Of a DNA stretch of 64,000 bases, positions 17,680 to 25,834 are shown in pieces. The translations under genes were made by a program, and so were the position numbers. Every line of letters begins with the position of its first letter. Position 1 is the stretch's first letter. Under the pieces are notes generated by a model, which was not told the origin of the DNA, ran no database searches, and worked only from the letters and a program-made list of their open reading frames with translations. This DNA is from Pseudoalteromonas ruthenica (GTDB taxonomy: Bacteria; Pseudomonadota; Gammaproteobacteria; Enterobacterales; Alteromonadaceae): assembly GCF_008808095.1 (NCBI RefSeq), contig NZ_CP023397.1:124001-188000 (forward strand), read 5' to 3'.

Positions 17680-17964
17680 GAAAGACCTTGAGTTAATGAG
17701 TGTGTGGTTATGCTAGCGGGCCAACTTCACTATGGGCAGGGTCATATTGGCTCAATGATATGACAGCATCATGACCACGCCATGCGATAACACCGTGCAA
17801 GCGCCCGTTCTTTGCCCTGCGAGTAGGGTTCTTACAGCTCAAAAGCAGCCATAACGCGACACATTTAGCTCGCTTCGGCAGCACGATAGCAGCGACTGTC
17901 ACAGTGCTGTCATCTGCGGTTTTTAGCTTAGCGCCATACCAAGGACATGCAGGAGAAAACAGCA

Positions 17965-20259
17965 ATGACAAGCTTTAAACTAAAAGCGCTGGTGGCGGCA
18001 TTAGCGCTGACCAATATCAGCGCCTACGGCGCTCAAGAAAACGCCAACAAACAGGTGAAAGTCTCTGAGGAGCTGGTGGTGTATGGCGACATCGGTTATC
18101 GCAACCGCTCGCAGCAGCTAGCGCCCACTTTGGAATATGACCAAGATTACTTTCAGCGCTTTGAACCACTGACCGCTGGCGATGCCCTTAAACGGGTGCC
18201 GAGTGTGACTTTTTTATCTGATGTGCTGGAATCCGACGGCGCGCGTATGCGCGGTTTGAGTCCTGCCTATACGAAGGTGCTGATCAATGGCGAAGAAGTA
18301 CCTGGTGCTGGCGCCGACCGCTCATTCTTTGTTGATCGCATTCCCGCTGAGCTCATCGAACGAGTGGAGATCATCCGCTCGCCCAGTGCTAACCGCTCCG
18401 CCGATGCCATTGCCGGTACGCTGAATATCGTTTTGCGTGATGGCTATAGCCTAGACGGTGGTTATTTGCGCGCCGGTGGCCTGCGCTACGATGATGGTGA
18501 ATTTAAAGAAAGCCTAGGTGGTGTCTATGGCACCGAACTTGGCGGCGGGCGCTTGTTGCTGGGAGCTAATTTACAAGGGCGCTATAACCCCAAGAAAAAG
18601 ACCAGTTTTCGCTACGGTGATAGCCCGGAAAACAACCCCGACTACCGTGAACAAAGCTTCGATAATCGCGAACATCAAGACGATACCCGTGATGGTGATG
18701 ACACCTCACTGAACGCCAGTTATGAATACACCTTTAACGATGGCGCCTATTTTGATATCAGCGGTATTTGGGTCGACACCGAGCGCAGCGAAGATGAACG
18801 CTCATATGAGTATAACCACCCCAGTGCGGCCAGTGGTGATGCGGCCAACGGCGGTAGTTTGCTGACCGATAATGCCAATATTGCCGATATTGAGCAGACC
18901 AATTACAGCCTGAGCTCCAGCTATAACCAGCCACTTTTTGGCGGTAACAGTAAATTCAAGGTGGCTGTGGCGCGCTTTGAAGAGTCGGTATTTGAACAAG
19001 AGGTTGAACTCGATACCGCTGAATTGCCCATGGTATTGGAGCAGGAGCAAGAGCGCAGCGACATTGATGATAAAGAGTGGACGCTACAATGGCAGCACAG
19101 TCAGCCCTACAGCGATAACAAACAATGGCAAATTGGCGCGTTTTGGCAGCAAAAAGAGCGGGATACCGGTATTTACGCCTCTGAAAGTGAATTAGAAACC
19201 ATGCAAAGCAGCTGGGACCAATTCGCGCAGTCGCCGCTGTCGCTGGCCACGTTTGATGCGCCATTTGAGGCCGTTAGTGGAGGTGTGAACACAGTGCAAG
19301 AGCAGCGTTTTGATGTCTTTGCGTTGCTTAAACACGAGAGTCAGGAGTTTGCTTGGGAGCTGGGTGTACGTTGGGAGAGCACCGATTCGCAGGTGGACAA
19401 CCATGTTGATGCGGTGCGCACCGACAACGATTACGACTTTATTTTGCCTTCCGCTCATATTCGCGTGCAAGTGGCAGAAAACGGCCGTATCAACGCGTCG
19501 TTAGCGCGCAGCTTACGTCGTCCGGACTTTGACTATATTACCCCCGCGCTGCGTGAGGAAGAGTTAGCCGACAACGACTTATTGGGTAACCCGGCACTTG
19601 AGCCGGAGTCGGCGTGGGGCGTCGACCTAGGTTATGAGTATCGTCTCGGTAAGACCGGGGTGATGGGCGTGAATCTGTTTTATCGTGATGTCAGCGATTT
19701 AATTGAAATCGCCAATACCGGTATGCAAGGGGCCGAGGGCGAGGGCACCTTTGTGCTGCAACCCCGTAATACCGGCGATGGCACGGTGTATGGCGTCGAG
19801 CTCGACTTATCGACACCCCTAGGCGCGTTGGGGCTACCCAATACCGGGGTATTTGTGAATTACTCTTGGCTTGATAGTGAAGTCGAAGACTTTTTCGGTG
19901 AGCGTAAATTTAACGACCAATCAGATTACGTCTATAACCTCGGATTTATTCATGACTTTCCTCAGCTAGGCGCGTCTTTCGGGGCCACCTATCGCAAGCA
20001 AGGCGATGCCCTCGGGCGCTTTGTCGGTGAAGAGGTAAGCACGCACTATGGCGCTGATCTTGAGCTGTTTATAGAAAAACGTTGGCAAAAGCTGACGCTA
20101 CGGATGGTCGGCTCCAACTTACTGGATGCCAGTAAAGAGGAAGTATTCAACAAGTTCGATACTCTGGAGCAGCAAATCGAGCGGGATTTTGATGAATACG
20201 AATTGGAGTCGGAGCAGGCCGGGCCCGTGGTGCAATTGATGTTGCGCTACGCCTTTTAA
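17965..20259 (+). CDS. TonB-dependent outer-membrane receptor (phytate/phosphate cluster)
   Basis: The protein has about 764 residues. The ATG at 17965 is favoured over one at 17947 because AGGAG lies eight bases before it and the signal peptide starts there (MTSFKLKALVAALALTNISA). A TonB-box-like EELVVYG is followed by the plug domain (LTAGDALKRVPSVTFLSDV, RVEIIRSPSA, AGTLNIVLRDGY) and a 22-strand barrel region with typical N-L-F-Y-R-D strands, ending VVQLMLRYAF with terminal Phe. It heads a unit with a purple acid phosphatase and a phytase. The likely substrate is an inositol phosphate or a metal-phytate complex, by context only. The 285 bp upstream holds no other gene. Confidence 0.9.
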   Translation: MTSFKLKALVAALALTNISAYGAQENANKQVKVSEELVVYGDIGYRNRSQQLAPTLEYDQDYFQRFEPLTAGDALKRVPSVTFLSDVLESDGARMRGLSPAYTKVLINGEEVPGAGADRSFFVDRIPAELIERVEIIRSPSANRSADAIAGTLNIVLRDGYSLDGGYLRAGGLRYDDGEFKESLGGVYGTELGGGRLLLGANLQGRYNPKKKTSFRYGDSPENNPDYREQSFDNREHQDDTRDGDDTSLNASYEYTFNDGAYFDISGIWVDTERSEDERSYEYNHPSAASGDAANGGSLLTDNANIADIEQTNYSLSSSYNQPLFGGNSKFKVAVARFEESVFEQEVELDTAELPMVLEQEQERSDIDDKEWTLQWQHSQPYSDNKQWQIGAFWQQKERDTGIYASESELETMQSSWDQFAQSPLSLATFDAPFEAVSGGVNTVQEQRFDVFALLKHESQEFAWELGVRWESTDSQVDNHVDAVRTDNDYDFILPSAHIRVQVAENGRINASLARSLRRPDFDYITPALREEELADNDLLGNPALEPESAWGVDLGYEYRLGKTGVMGVNLFYRDVSDLIEIANTGMQGAEGEGTFVLQPRNTGDGTVYGVELDLSTPLGALGLPNTGVFVNYSWLDSEVEDFFGERKFNDQSDYVYNLGFIHDFPQLGASFGATYRKQGDALGRFVGEEVSTHYGADLELFIEKRWQKLTLRMVGSNLLDASKEEVFNKFDTLEQQIERDFDEYELESEQAGPVVQLMLRYAF

Positions 20260-20265
20260 TTTTAG

Positions 20266-20288
20266 GCGTGGTGCGTTATGCACCACGC
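20266..20288 (+). promoter_or_regulatory. Perfect 9-bp hairpin between receptor and phosphatase genes
   Basis: GCGTGGTGC (20266-20274), loop GTTAT, GCACCACGC (20280-20288). It lies between the receptor stop and the phosphatase ribosome site (GAGGAAAG), with no T run. It is more likely an mRNA-stabilising or attenuating element inside the operon than a full terminator. Confidence 0.55.
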
Positions 20289-20303
20289 TAATGAGGAAAG
20301 AAC

Positions 20304-21299
20304 ATGATTAAGCAGTTAATAACTCTCATTGCCTTGCTCGTGGCACCGCCATTATTGGCCCAGAGCGCGCCCATTTATAGTGATGCGCTCTATCAACAGC
20401 AGCGCATTGAAGGGTTGGCACCCTTGGCTGATAGCATCAACTTTGCCGTTATTGGTGATTGGGGCCACAACGGCCACTTTTACCAGCGCCCCGTTGCCCA
20501 CCAGTTAGAGATTGCCTTGTACCAACTAGATGGCGACTTTGTGATCTCCACCGGCGATAACTTTTATCCCGATGGTGTTGCCAGTACCCAGGATCCATTG
20601 TGGCAAAGTGCCTTTGAGCGGATATATCACGGCCCTCATAGTTTTGTGCCATGGCACAGTGTGTTGGGCAATCATGACTACTTAGGCAATGCCCAAGCGC
20701 AAATTGATTACAGCAATGTCAGTGGCCGTTGGCAGATGCCGGCACGTTACTACAGCCAGCGCTTCACGTTGGCCAGCGGTGAGCCTGTGCTGGTGTTGTT
20801 TTTGGATACCAATACCCTAGTTAGTGACTATCGCACTCGCGCCAAGTATCGCGCCACCCAAGGGCTGCACCCAGGGCCGCAGCTCGCATGGCTAAAGCGG
20901 CAATTGGCGGGCAGTAAAGCGGCATGGACCCTCGTTGTGGGCCATCACCCCATTTACACCAGTGGCAAACGCTATGGTCGCGATAACGGCTTGGTTGAGA
21001 CGTTAGCACCGCTGCTGCAGCGCTATGGCGTTGATGCCTATATAGCCGGCCATGAACATGACTTACAACATAACCAAATTAAACACAGTGATCTGGCGCA
21101 TTATGTTTCTGGCGGCGGCAGCGAGGCGCGCAGCGTCGAGCAACGAGAATTTACGCGCTACGCCGAAGCTACCCCAGGCTTTTTAACGTTTTCAATTAAT
21201 GCCGATGCACTGCAGATGACGGCGGTTAATCACCGAGGCGAAGTGCGTTACCAACATAAACAACTGCGCCGTAATAAGGAGCAAAAACATGACCATTAA
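20304..21299 (+). CDS. Secreted purple acid phosphatase-like metallophosphoesterase
   Basis: The 331-residue protein has a signal peptide (1-19, ending LLAQ) and the full metallophosphoesterase set: AVIGDWG, STGDNFYPDG, VLGNHDYLG, VVGHHPIYTSG and IAGHEHDLQ. The arrangement and size match tartrate-resistant acid phosphatases, which use an Fe-metal centre to hydrolyse phosphomonoesters. GAGGAAAG precedes the ATG. The 3' end overlaps the phytase start by 11 bp, so the two enzymes are made together. It probably finishes dephosphorylation of inositol phosphates released by the phytase in the periplasm or outside the cell. Confidence 0.9.
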   Translation: MIKQLITLIALLVAPPLLAQSAPIYSDALYQQQRIEGLAPLADSINFAVIGDWGHNGHFYQRPVAHQLEIALYQLDGDFVISTGDNFYPDGVASTQDPLWQSAFERIYHGPHSFVPWHSVLGNHDYLGNAQAQIDYSNVSGRWQMPARYYSQRFTLASGEPVLVLFLDTNTLVSDYRTRAKYRATQGLHPGPQLAWLKRQLAGSKAAWTLVVGHHPIYTSGKRYGRDNGLVETLAPLLQRYGVDAYIAGHEHDLQHNQIKHSDLAHYVSGGGSEARSVEQREFTRYAEATPGFLTFSINADALQMTAVNHRGEVRYQHKQLRRNKEQKHDH

Positions 21300-23226
21300 A
21301 AATAATAAGCTCGTTAATGTCAGTATGGCGGCAGCGCTAATGGCGCTAACCCTGTTTACTAAACATAGTTACAGCGAAAGCTTGGCGGTGACGGAGCTCG
21401 GTGAGCAACATAATATGCAGGGCTCGCAGGCTCAGTGGTTGCACACCGGGCACTGGCTGCTCGCCAGTGAAAGCCAAGGCTTATTGCTGCTCGAGCAATA
21501 TCAGCAACAGATTACCCCGTTGCTTGCTGGTAACTATGAAGGCCTGTCCTTACGCCAGCTAAGCCCACAGCGCTATGTGCTAACCAGTATTGATAATAGT
21601 GCCGATGCGGTGGTGGTATGGCAGTTAGATTATGATGGCGCTCAATGGCAGATTGGTGAGCTGTCACGGCTAACACCGCCGCAAGCGCAGCCGGAAGCGG
21701 CCTGTTTATACCATGATGCGCAAACGCGCACGGTGTCGGTATTTGTTGCCGATGTGCGCGGGCTTATTTCGCAAACGCTGGTATATGATCTAGAGGCTGC
21801 GCAGCCGATGCAGCTGCCGATTCGCACTTTTGCTGGAGTCAGTGAAGCGTCTGGCTGTGCCGTCAGCGATGAGGCTCAGCAGCTCTTTATCGGTGAGGCA
21901 GAGCTGGGTGTGTGGAAGATAAACGCCAACAGCGAATCGCGGGCCGATAAAACACCTGTCGCCTTGGTCTCACCCTTTGGGCAACTGGCACCGGAAATTG
22001 CGGCGCTCAGCAGCGACTCCGAGGGCTATATCTACTTTACCAGCAGTCAGCGCCAGCAGGTGTATCGCTACGACCCACTGCGTGAAACGCTGCAAAACTG
22101 GCATCTTGAGGGTCCCGAGTTAGGCCTTGAGGCCATTGCTGTGGGCGCAAACAGCCAAAGGCAACAACAAGCCGTATTGTTTGCCGATAAGCTCGATAGC
22201 TATATCAGCACCCAGCTACCCAGTGCTAAACAGGTGCCTGCGAGGCATGCAAAAGGGTTGCAACAGGTGAGCGCAAGCGCTGAAACTACGCCGGTAGCCG
22301 CCTTTGGCGATGCGGCGGACGACCCCGCTATTTGGATCCATCCGAATAACGCGCAACACTCGCTGATTTTGGGCACAGATAAACGTCGTGGCTTAATGGT
22401 CTATGGGCTTGATGGTCAGTTACGGCAACAGCTCGCTGTGGGCCGGGTGAACAATGTCGATGTGCGCCAGCATCAAGGTATCAATAACGCCACCCACACG
22501 TTAATTGCAGCAAGTAACCGCAGCAACAATAGCATTAGTTTGTTTACCGTGAGCACCGATGGGCAGGTACAGCAGCTCAGTGATATTGCCACTAACCTAA
22601 CAGAAATTTATGGCCTGTGTATGTACAGCGCGCAAAGTGGCCATTATGTGTTTGTGAATGACAAAAATGGCACCTATCAACAGTACCGTATTGGTGTGCA
22701 AAACACTGAGGTTCACGGTCAACGTGTACGCCAGTTCTCATTGCCAAGCCAGCCTGAAGGCTGCAGCGCTGACGACCAATCCGGGCAACTATTTATGGGT
22801 GAGGAAGATGCGGGTATTTGGTTTATCGGCGCGGAGCCTGATGCTGGCACCAGGGCACAGCGTATACAGCAGCTAGATAGTCACCTTGTTGCCGATGTTG
22901 AGGGCATGGAGATCTATCATCGCGACGATGGCACACGATTGCTGGTGGTATCCAGTCAGGGTGATAACAGCTATGTGCTTTATCGCATAGAGGGCACGCG
23001 CTTAGAGCCGACGCTAACGCGATTAGTGAAGTTTGCGGTGACGGCTGATATTGAAAAAGGCATAGATGGTGTATCGGAAACAGACGGACTAACGGTCACC
23101 GCCCATGCTTTACCAGGTTACCCTCAAGGCGTGCTGGTTGTTCAAGATGGTTATAACCGTATGCCGCAACAACCACAAAACTTTAAAATTATTGATTGGC
23201 GGCAGATAGATAAATTACTGCCTTAA
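21289..23226 (+). CDS. Beta-propeller phytase, dual-domain
   Basis: The 645-residue protein has an export signal (about 1-29). The C-terminal half (about 335-645) is a canonical beta-propeller phytase: FGDAADDPAIWIHP, LGTDKRRGLMVYGLDG, VNNVDVR, CMYSAQSGHYVFVNDK, GEEDAGIWFI and DVEGMEIY, the calcium-binding and phosphate-contacting loops of BPPs. The N-terminal half (about 35-320) repeats part of the pattern (GEAELGVWKI, LGLEAIAV) but lacks the DDPAIW motif. It is an incomplete propeller, as in other dual-domain BPPs. The enzyme cleaves phytate in a Ca-dependent way. AAGGAG precedes the ATG. Confidence 0.92.
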   Translation: MTIKNNKLVNVSMAAALMALTLFTKHSYSESLAVTELGEQHNMQGSQAQWLHTGHWLLASESQGLLLLEQYQQQITPLLAGNYEGLSLRQLSPQRYVLTSIDNSADAVVVWQLDYDGAQWQIGELSRLTPPQAQPEAACLYHDAQTRTVSVFVADVRGLISQTLVYDLEAAQPMQLPIRTFAGVSEASGCAVSDEAQQLFIGEAELGVWKINANSESRADKTPVALVSPFGQLAPEIAALSSDSEGYIYFTSSQRQQVYRYDPLRETLQNWHLEGPELGLEAIAVGANSQRQQQAVLFADKLDSYISTQLPSAKQVPARHAKGLQQVSASAETTPVAAFGDAADDPAIWIHPNNAQHSLILGTDKRRGLMVYGLDGQLRQQLAVGRVNNVDVRQHQGINNATHTLIAASNRSNNSISLFTVSTDGQVQQLSDIATNLTEIYGLCMYSAQSGHYVFVNDKNGTYQQYRIGVQNTEVHGQRVRQFSLPSQPEGCSADDQSGQLFMGEEDAGIWFIGAEPDAGTRAQRIQQLDSHLVADVEGMEIYHRDDGTRLLVVSSQGDNSYVLYRIEGTRLEPTLTRLVKFAVTADIEKGIDGVSETDGLTVTAHALPGYPQGVLVVQDGYNRMPQQPQNFKIIDWRQIDKLLP

Positions 23227-23231
23227 GTAGC

Positions 23232-23265
23232 GCGCGATGTCTGGCTATGAGCCGGGGCATCGCGC
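23232..23265 (+). terminator. Hairpin after the phytase gene
   Basis: GCGCGATG (23232-23239) pairs with CATCGCGC (23258-23265). A nested GGCT/AGCC stem lies inside. It begins six bases after the phytase stop and probably ends the receptor-phosphatase-phytase unit. There is no T run. Confidence 0.55.
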
Positions 23266-23353
23266 AGCCAACGTGCGAATTGAATTATTGTCATAACTGA
23301 AATGGTAAAATGTTTCTATACTTTGACGGTGACGACAATAACAGAGTGCGTTT

Positions 23354-24364
23354 ATGGCCGTAGTTCCCAGCTTAATAGTGTTAGCCGCAACGTTAACCTC
23401 CATGCAACTAAATGACGTGCTGATGCGGGCCGAAAGCCATGCACGTGAGCGCCCGCAGCAAACATTGGCCCTATACCAACAATACAATGATAGCTTCGGC
23501 TCTGTACCGACGTCGGTGCGCTTTCGCTGGTATTTCGCGGCTGCTCAAGCGGCCATATTCAGCAATAACTTTAGCCAGGCGCGCGATCTTATCGACAGTC
23601 TTTTAGCCCTTGATGATCCCAAAGCGCAGCAGCTAAGTCGTAGCTATAATTTATTGGGTATTTGGCTTAAGAAAAACCACCTATTAACCGATGCAGAGCA
23701 CGCCTACCAATGCGCATTTACAACCGAATCACGACCTATTTATCGCGCTATCTATCTCAATAATATGTTGATTGTTGCCCGTCATCGGCAATCTTATCAG
23801 TTGGCGCAAAGTTATTACGACCGCGCAGCAGCCATTTTACAAGCCCACCCTAATGATGCTTTGAGCGCCAGCCTTGCCAATAATATGGGTATGTTAAGGT
23901 TAAGTTTGGGTGATATTAAAGGAGCTGTGGGGGATTTTCGTAAAGCCACTTTTTTAAAAGAGCAACATAATCTCGCGTTAAGTCAATTGAATGCAGCGAT
24001 GAACTTGACCTTAGCGCTGTTGTTAAACGAGCAGAGCGAGCGCGGAGCACGATTACTTGCCGATATAGATGCGTTAGTTGCACAGTCTGCTGACCCTGAC
24101 CGCCATACCTTGGCTGCATACCTGCACGCAATGCTCGATAGGCAACAACACCAACCAGTGCGCCACACTGAGCAGCAACTAAGAGTACGCTATACACACA
24201 TAAAAGATGACAGCCTAGCCCAGTTAGTGCGCTACAGCGCCGACTATTTAAACCTGAGCTTACCCGCGCGAACTGTTCACCAAGGCGAAAGCGCCAGTGC
24301 GTCCATGCAGGCGGCACTGGCGCGCTGTCAAAGCGCTAACCTCAACGAACATGTGCATCGGTGA
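23354..24364 (+). CDS. TPR-like repeat protein of unknown function
   Basis: The 336-residue helical protein begins with a short hydrophobic stretch (AVVPSLIVLAATLTSM), either a weak export signal or an anchor. Helix-pair repeats follow with TPR-like spacing (ARERPQQTLALYQQYND, SRSYNLLGIWLKKNHLLTDA, YQLAQSYYDRAAAILQAHP, SLANNMGMLRLSLGDIKGAV). Such arrays resemble the periplasmic sensor region of TPR-GGDEF proteins, but no output domain is present here. It stands alone between the phytase and VanX-like genes. Function is unknown. Confidence 0.72.
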   Translation: MAVVPSLIVLAATLTSMQLNDVLMRAESHARERPQQTLALYQQYNDSFGSVPTSVRFRWYFAAAQAAIFSNNFSQARDLIDSLLALDDPKAQQLSRSYNLLGIWLKKNHLLTDAEHAYQCAFTTESRPIYRAIYLNNMLIVARHRQSYQLAQSYYDRAAAILQAHPNDALSASLANNMGMLRLSLGDIKGAVGDFRKATFLKEQHNLALSQLNAAMNLTLALLLNEQSERGARLLADIDALVAQSADPDRHTLAAYLHAMLDRQQHQPVRHTEQQLRVRYTHIKDDSLAQLVRYSADYLNLSLPARTVHQGESASASMQAALARCQSANLNEHVHR

Positions 24365-24450
24365 GTCCCGCGTGAGCGGTGGTTTTCCTTAGCGATGGAA
24401 TAGGGTATTGTTGATTTTATCGCTTTGGGCAAAAACAGGAATGAAAGGTT

Positions 24451-25119
24451 ATGAAAGGGTGTGTCATCGGTGCCGCTGTGTTTGCCTGCGCTACTATCAA
24501 CCCTGTGGCAGCGAAGCCGAGTGAATTTGTCGCCATTGCTGATATCGCGCCCAGTATTCGAAAAGATATCCGTTATTTTGGTCGTGATAACTTTGTTGGT
24601 ACGACTATCGATGGTTACTTGGCATCTAAATGTCTGTTACATCAAGATGCCGCTAAAGCGCTAGCAAAGGTACAAAAAAAGGCACTGCAACAAGGCATGA
24701 CCCTGAAAGTGTTTGATTGTTACCGACCACAGCGCGCCGTTGATCATTTTGTCCGCTGGGTGAGCGATACCAGCGCACAAGATACCAAAGCACACTATTA
24801 CCCGAATCTAGATAAGGGCGTGTTACTTGGTGATTACATTGCCGCAAAGTCGGGCCATAGCCGAGGTGCAACCGTTGATTTAACCTTAGTCGACATGGCT
24901 TCCGGTGAGGAGCTGGATATGGGCTCGGCGTTTGATATGTTTGACCCGATATCAAATACTGATGATCCGCGTATCAGTGCGCAACAGCGCAAAAATCGCT
25001 ATTTGCTACGCGATCTCATGACTGCACAGGGCTTTGCCCCCTACGCGATGGAATGGTGGCACTTTTCCTTAAAACCCCAACCCTATCCAGATACCTATTT
25101 TGACTTTGTGGTGCGTTAG
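24451..25119 (+). CDS. Secreted D-alanyl-D-alanine dipeptidase (VanX/DdpX type, M15D)
   Basis: The 222-residue protein has a signal peptide (1-21, ending PVAA). The M15D residues are all visible with VanX-like spacing: R92 in CYRPQRAV, H136 and D143 in SGHSRGATVDLTL, E201 and H204 in EWWHFSL. D-Ala-D-Ala dipeptidases of this type salvage D-alanine from peptidoglycan turnover or, in vancomycin clusters, deplete precursor. No vanA/H partner exists here and the enzyme is exported, so a nutritional or wall-recycling role is likely. The ATG at 24451 is followed immediately by the signal sequence. Confidence 0.9.
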   Translation: MKGCVIGAAVFACATINPVAAKPSEFVAIADIAPSIRKDIRYFGRDNFVGTTIDGYLASKCLLHQDAAKALAKVQKKALQQGMTLKVFDCYRPQRAVDHFVRWVSDTSAQDTKAHYYPNLDKGVLLGDYIAAKSGHSRGATVDLTLVDMASGEELDMGSAFDMFDPISNTDDPRISAQQRKNRYLLRDLMTAQGFAPYAMEWWHFSLKPQPYPDTYFDFVVR

Positions 25120-25273
25120 AAAACAAACAAGTTATAGACTCGGAACCTGCTGCATATTGAAGCCCTGTTAGGGGCACTTCATAGTGTGAGCAAATCTGCA
25201 AATGGCCTCTAACTTCTTACCCATACGCTAATGGTGAAAGAGCTCTCGAAAACTTAAAATGAGCATGTGAATA

Positions 25274-25750
25274 ATGAAAGCCGAAGATTTGCCAATAAAT
25301 GAGTTCATTCCTAAGTTGAGGTATTCTTTGACTTTAGTCGCCTGCATCATGGCGTTGCTGTTCTGTTATACGACGATATCGATCACTGTCAATATAGTGT
25401 TCTCTTTAGATCAACACCTTAAAGAATGGTATATGGCTACTATGCTGGGGGTACTCATAGTGTGCGCAGTGGGGTGGATGTTATCTCGAGGTAAGGTAGG
25501 CGTTTTGCCATACTGTAAGTTGGCAGTGTTACTCTGTTTTATTGTGCACCTATATTTGTTGGTTTTAGGCGGTGCCGAGCTTAACTCATACCCACCCACA
25601 TTAGCATTGGTTTTTTTGAGCCTGAATAGCCTGTCTTTATGGTTACTTAACAGCAGGTTAGCCTACGTGAGTGCCCTGATACTAAGACGTTTACACCGAA
25701 GAAAGCGCAAAGTGCTTAAATACATGGAAACCGTGAATCAACAGTGCTAA
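25274..25750 (+). CDS. Four-helix integral membrane protein, unknown function
   Basis: The 158-residue protein has four hydrophobic segments: about 18-42 (LTLVACIMALLFCYTTISI), 55-70, 80-98 (LAVLLCFIVHLYLLVLGG) and 105-125. The C-terminal tail is strongly basic (RRLHRRKRKVLKY), as expected for a cytoplasmic end. No family was recognised. It is followed by a strong bidirectional terminator shared with the tricorn protease gene. Confidence 0.68.
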   Translation: MKAEDLPINEFIPKLRYSLTLVACIMALLFCYTTISITVNIVFSLDQHLKEWYMATMLGVLIVCAVGWMLSRGKVGVLPYCKLAVLLCFIVHLYLLVLGGAELNSYPPTLALVFLSLNSLSLWLLNSRLAYVSALILRRLHRRKRKVLKYMETVNQQC

Positions 25751-25793
25751 TAAAAAGGCAGATGAATAACAGCTAGCCAATTCCTTTATATGT

Positions 25794-25818
25794 AAAAGGG
25801 CGCGATTTGCGCCCTTTT
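25794..25818. terminator. Bidirectional rho-independent terminator
   Basis: AAAAGGGCGC (25794-25803), loop GATTT, GCGCCCTTTT (25809-25818). It gives a perfect 10-bp stem with A/T tracts on both sides, between convergent genes. Confidence 0.92.
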
Positions 25819-25834
25819 CATTGGTTAAGGTGAA

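Noticed and set aside
17708..17971. Minus-strand frame of 87 codons upstream of the TonB receptor
   Set aside because: Cysteine- and arginine-rich with no recognisable pattern, no ribosome site, and overlaps the receptor's start region.
24451..25119. VanX-like gene as part of a vancomycin-resistance cluster
   Set aside because: No vanH, vanA or vanRS homologues are nearby and the protein is exported, so a salvage role is more likely.
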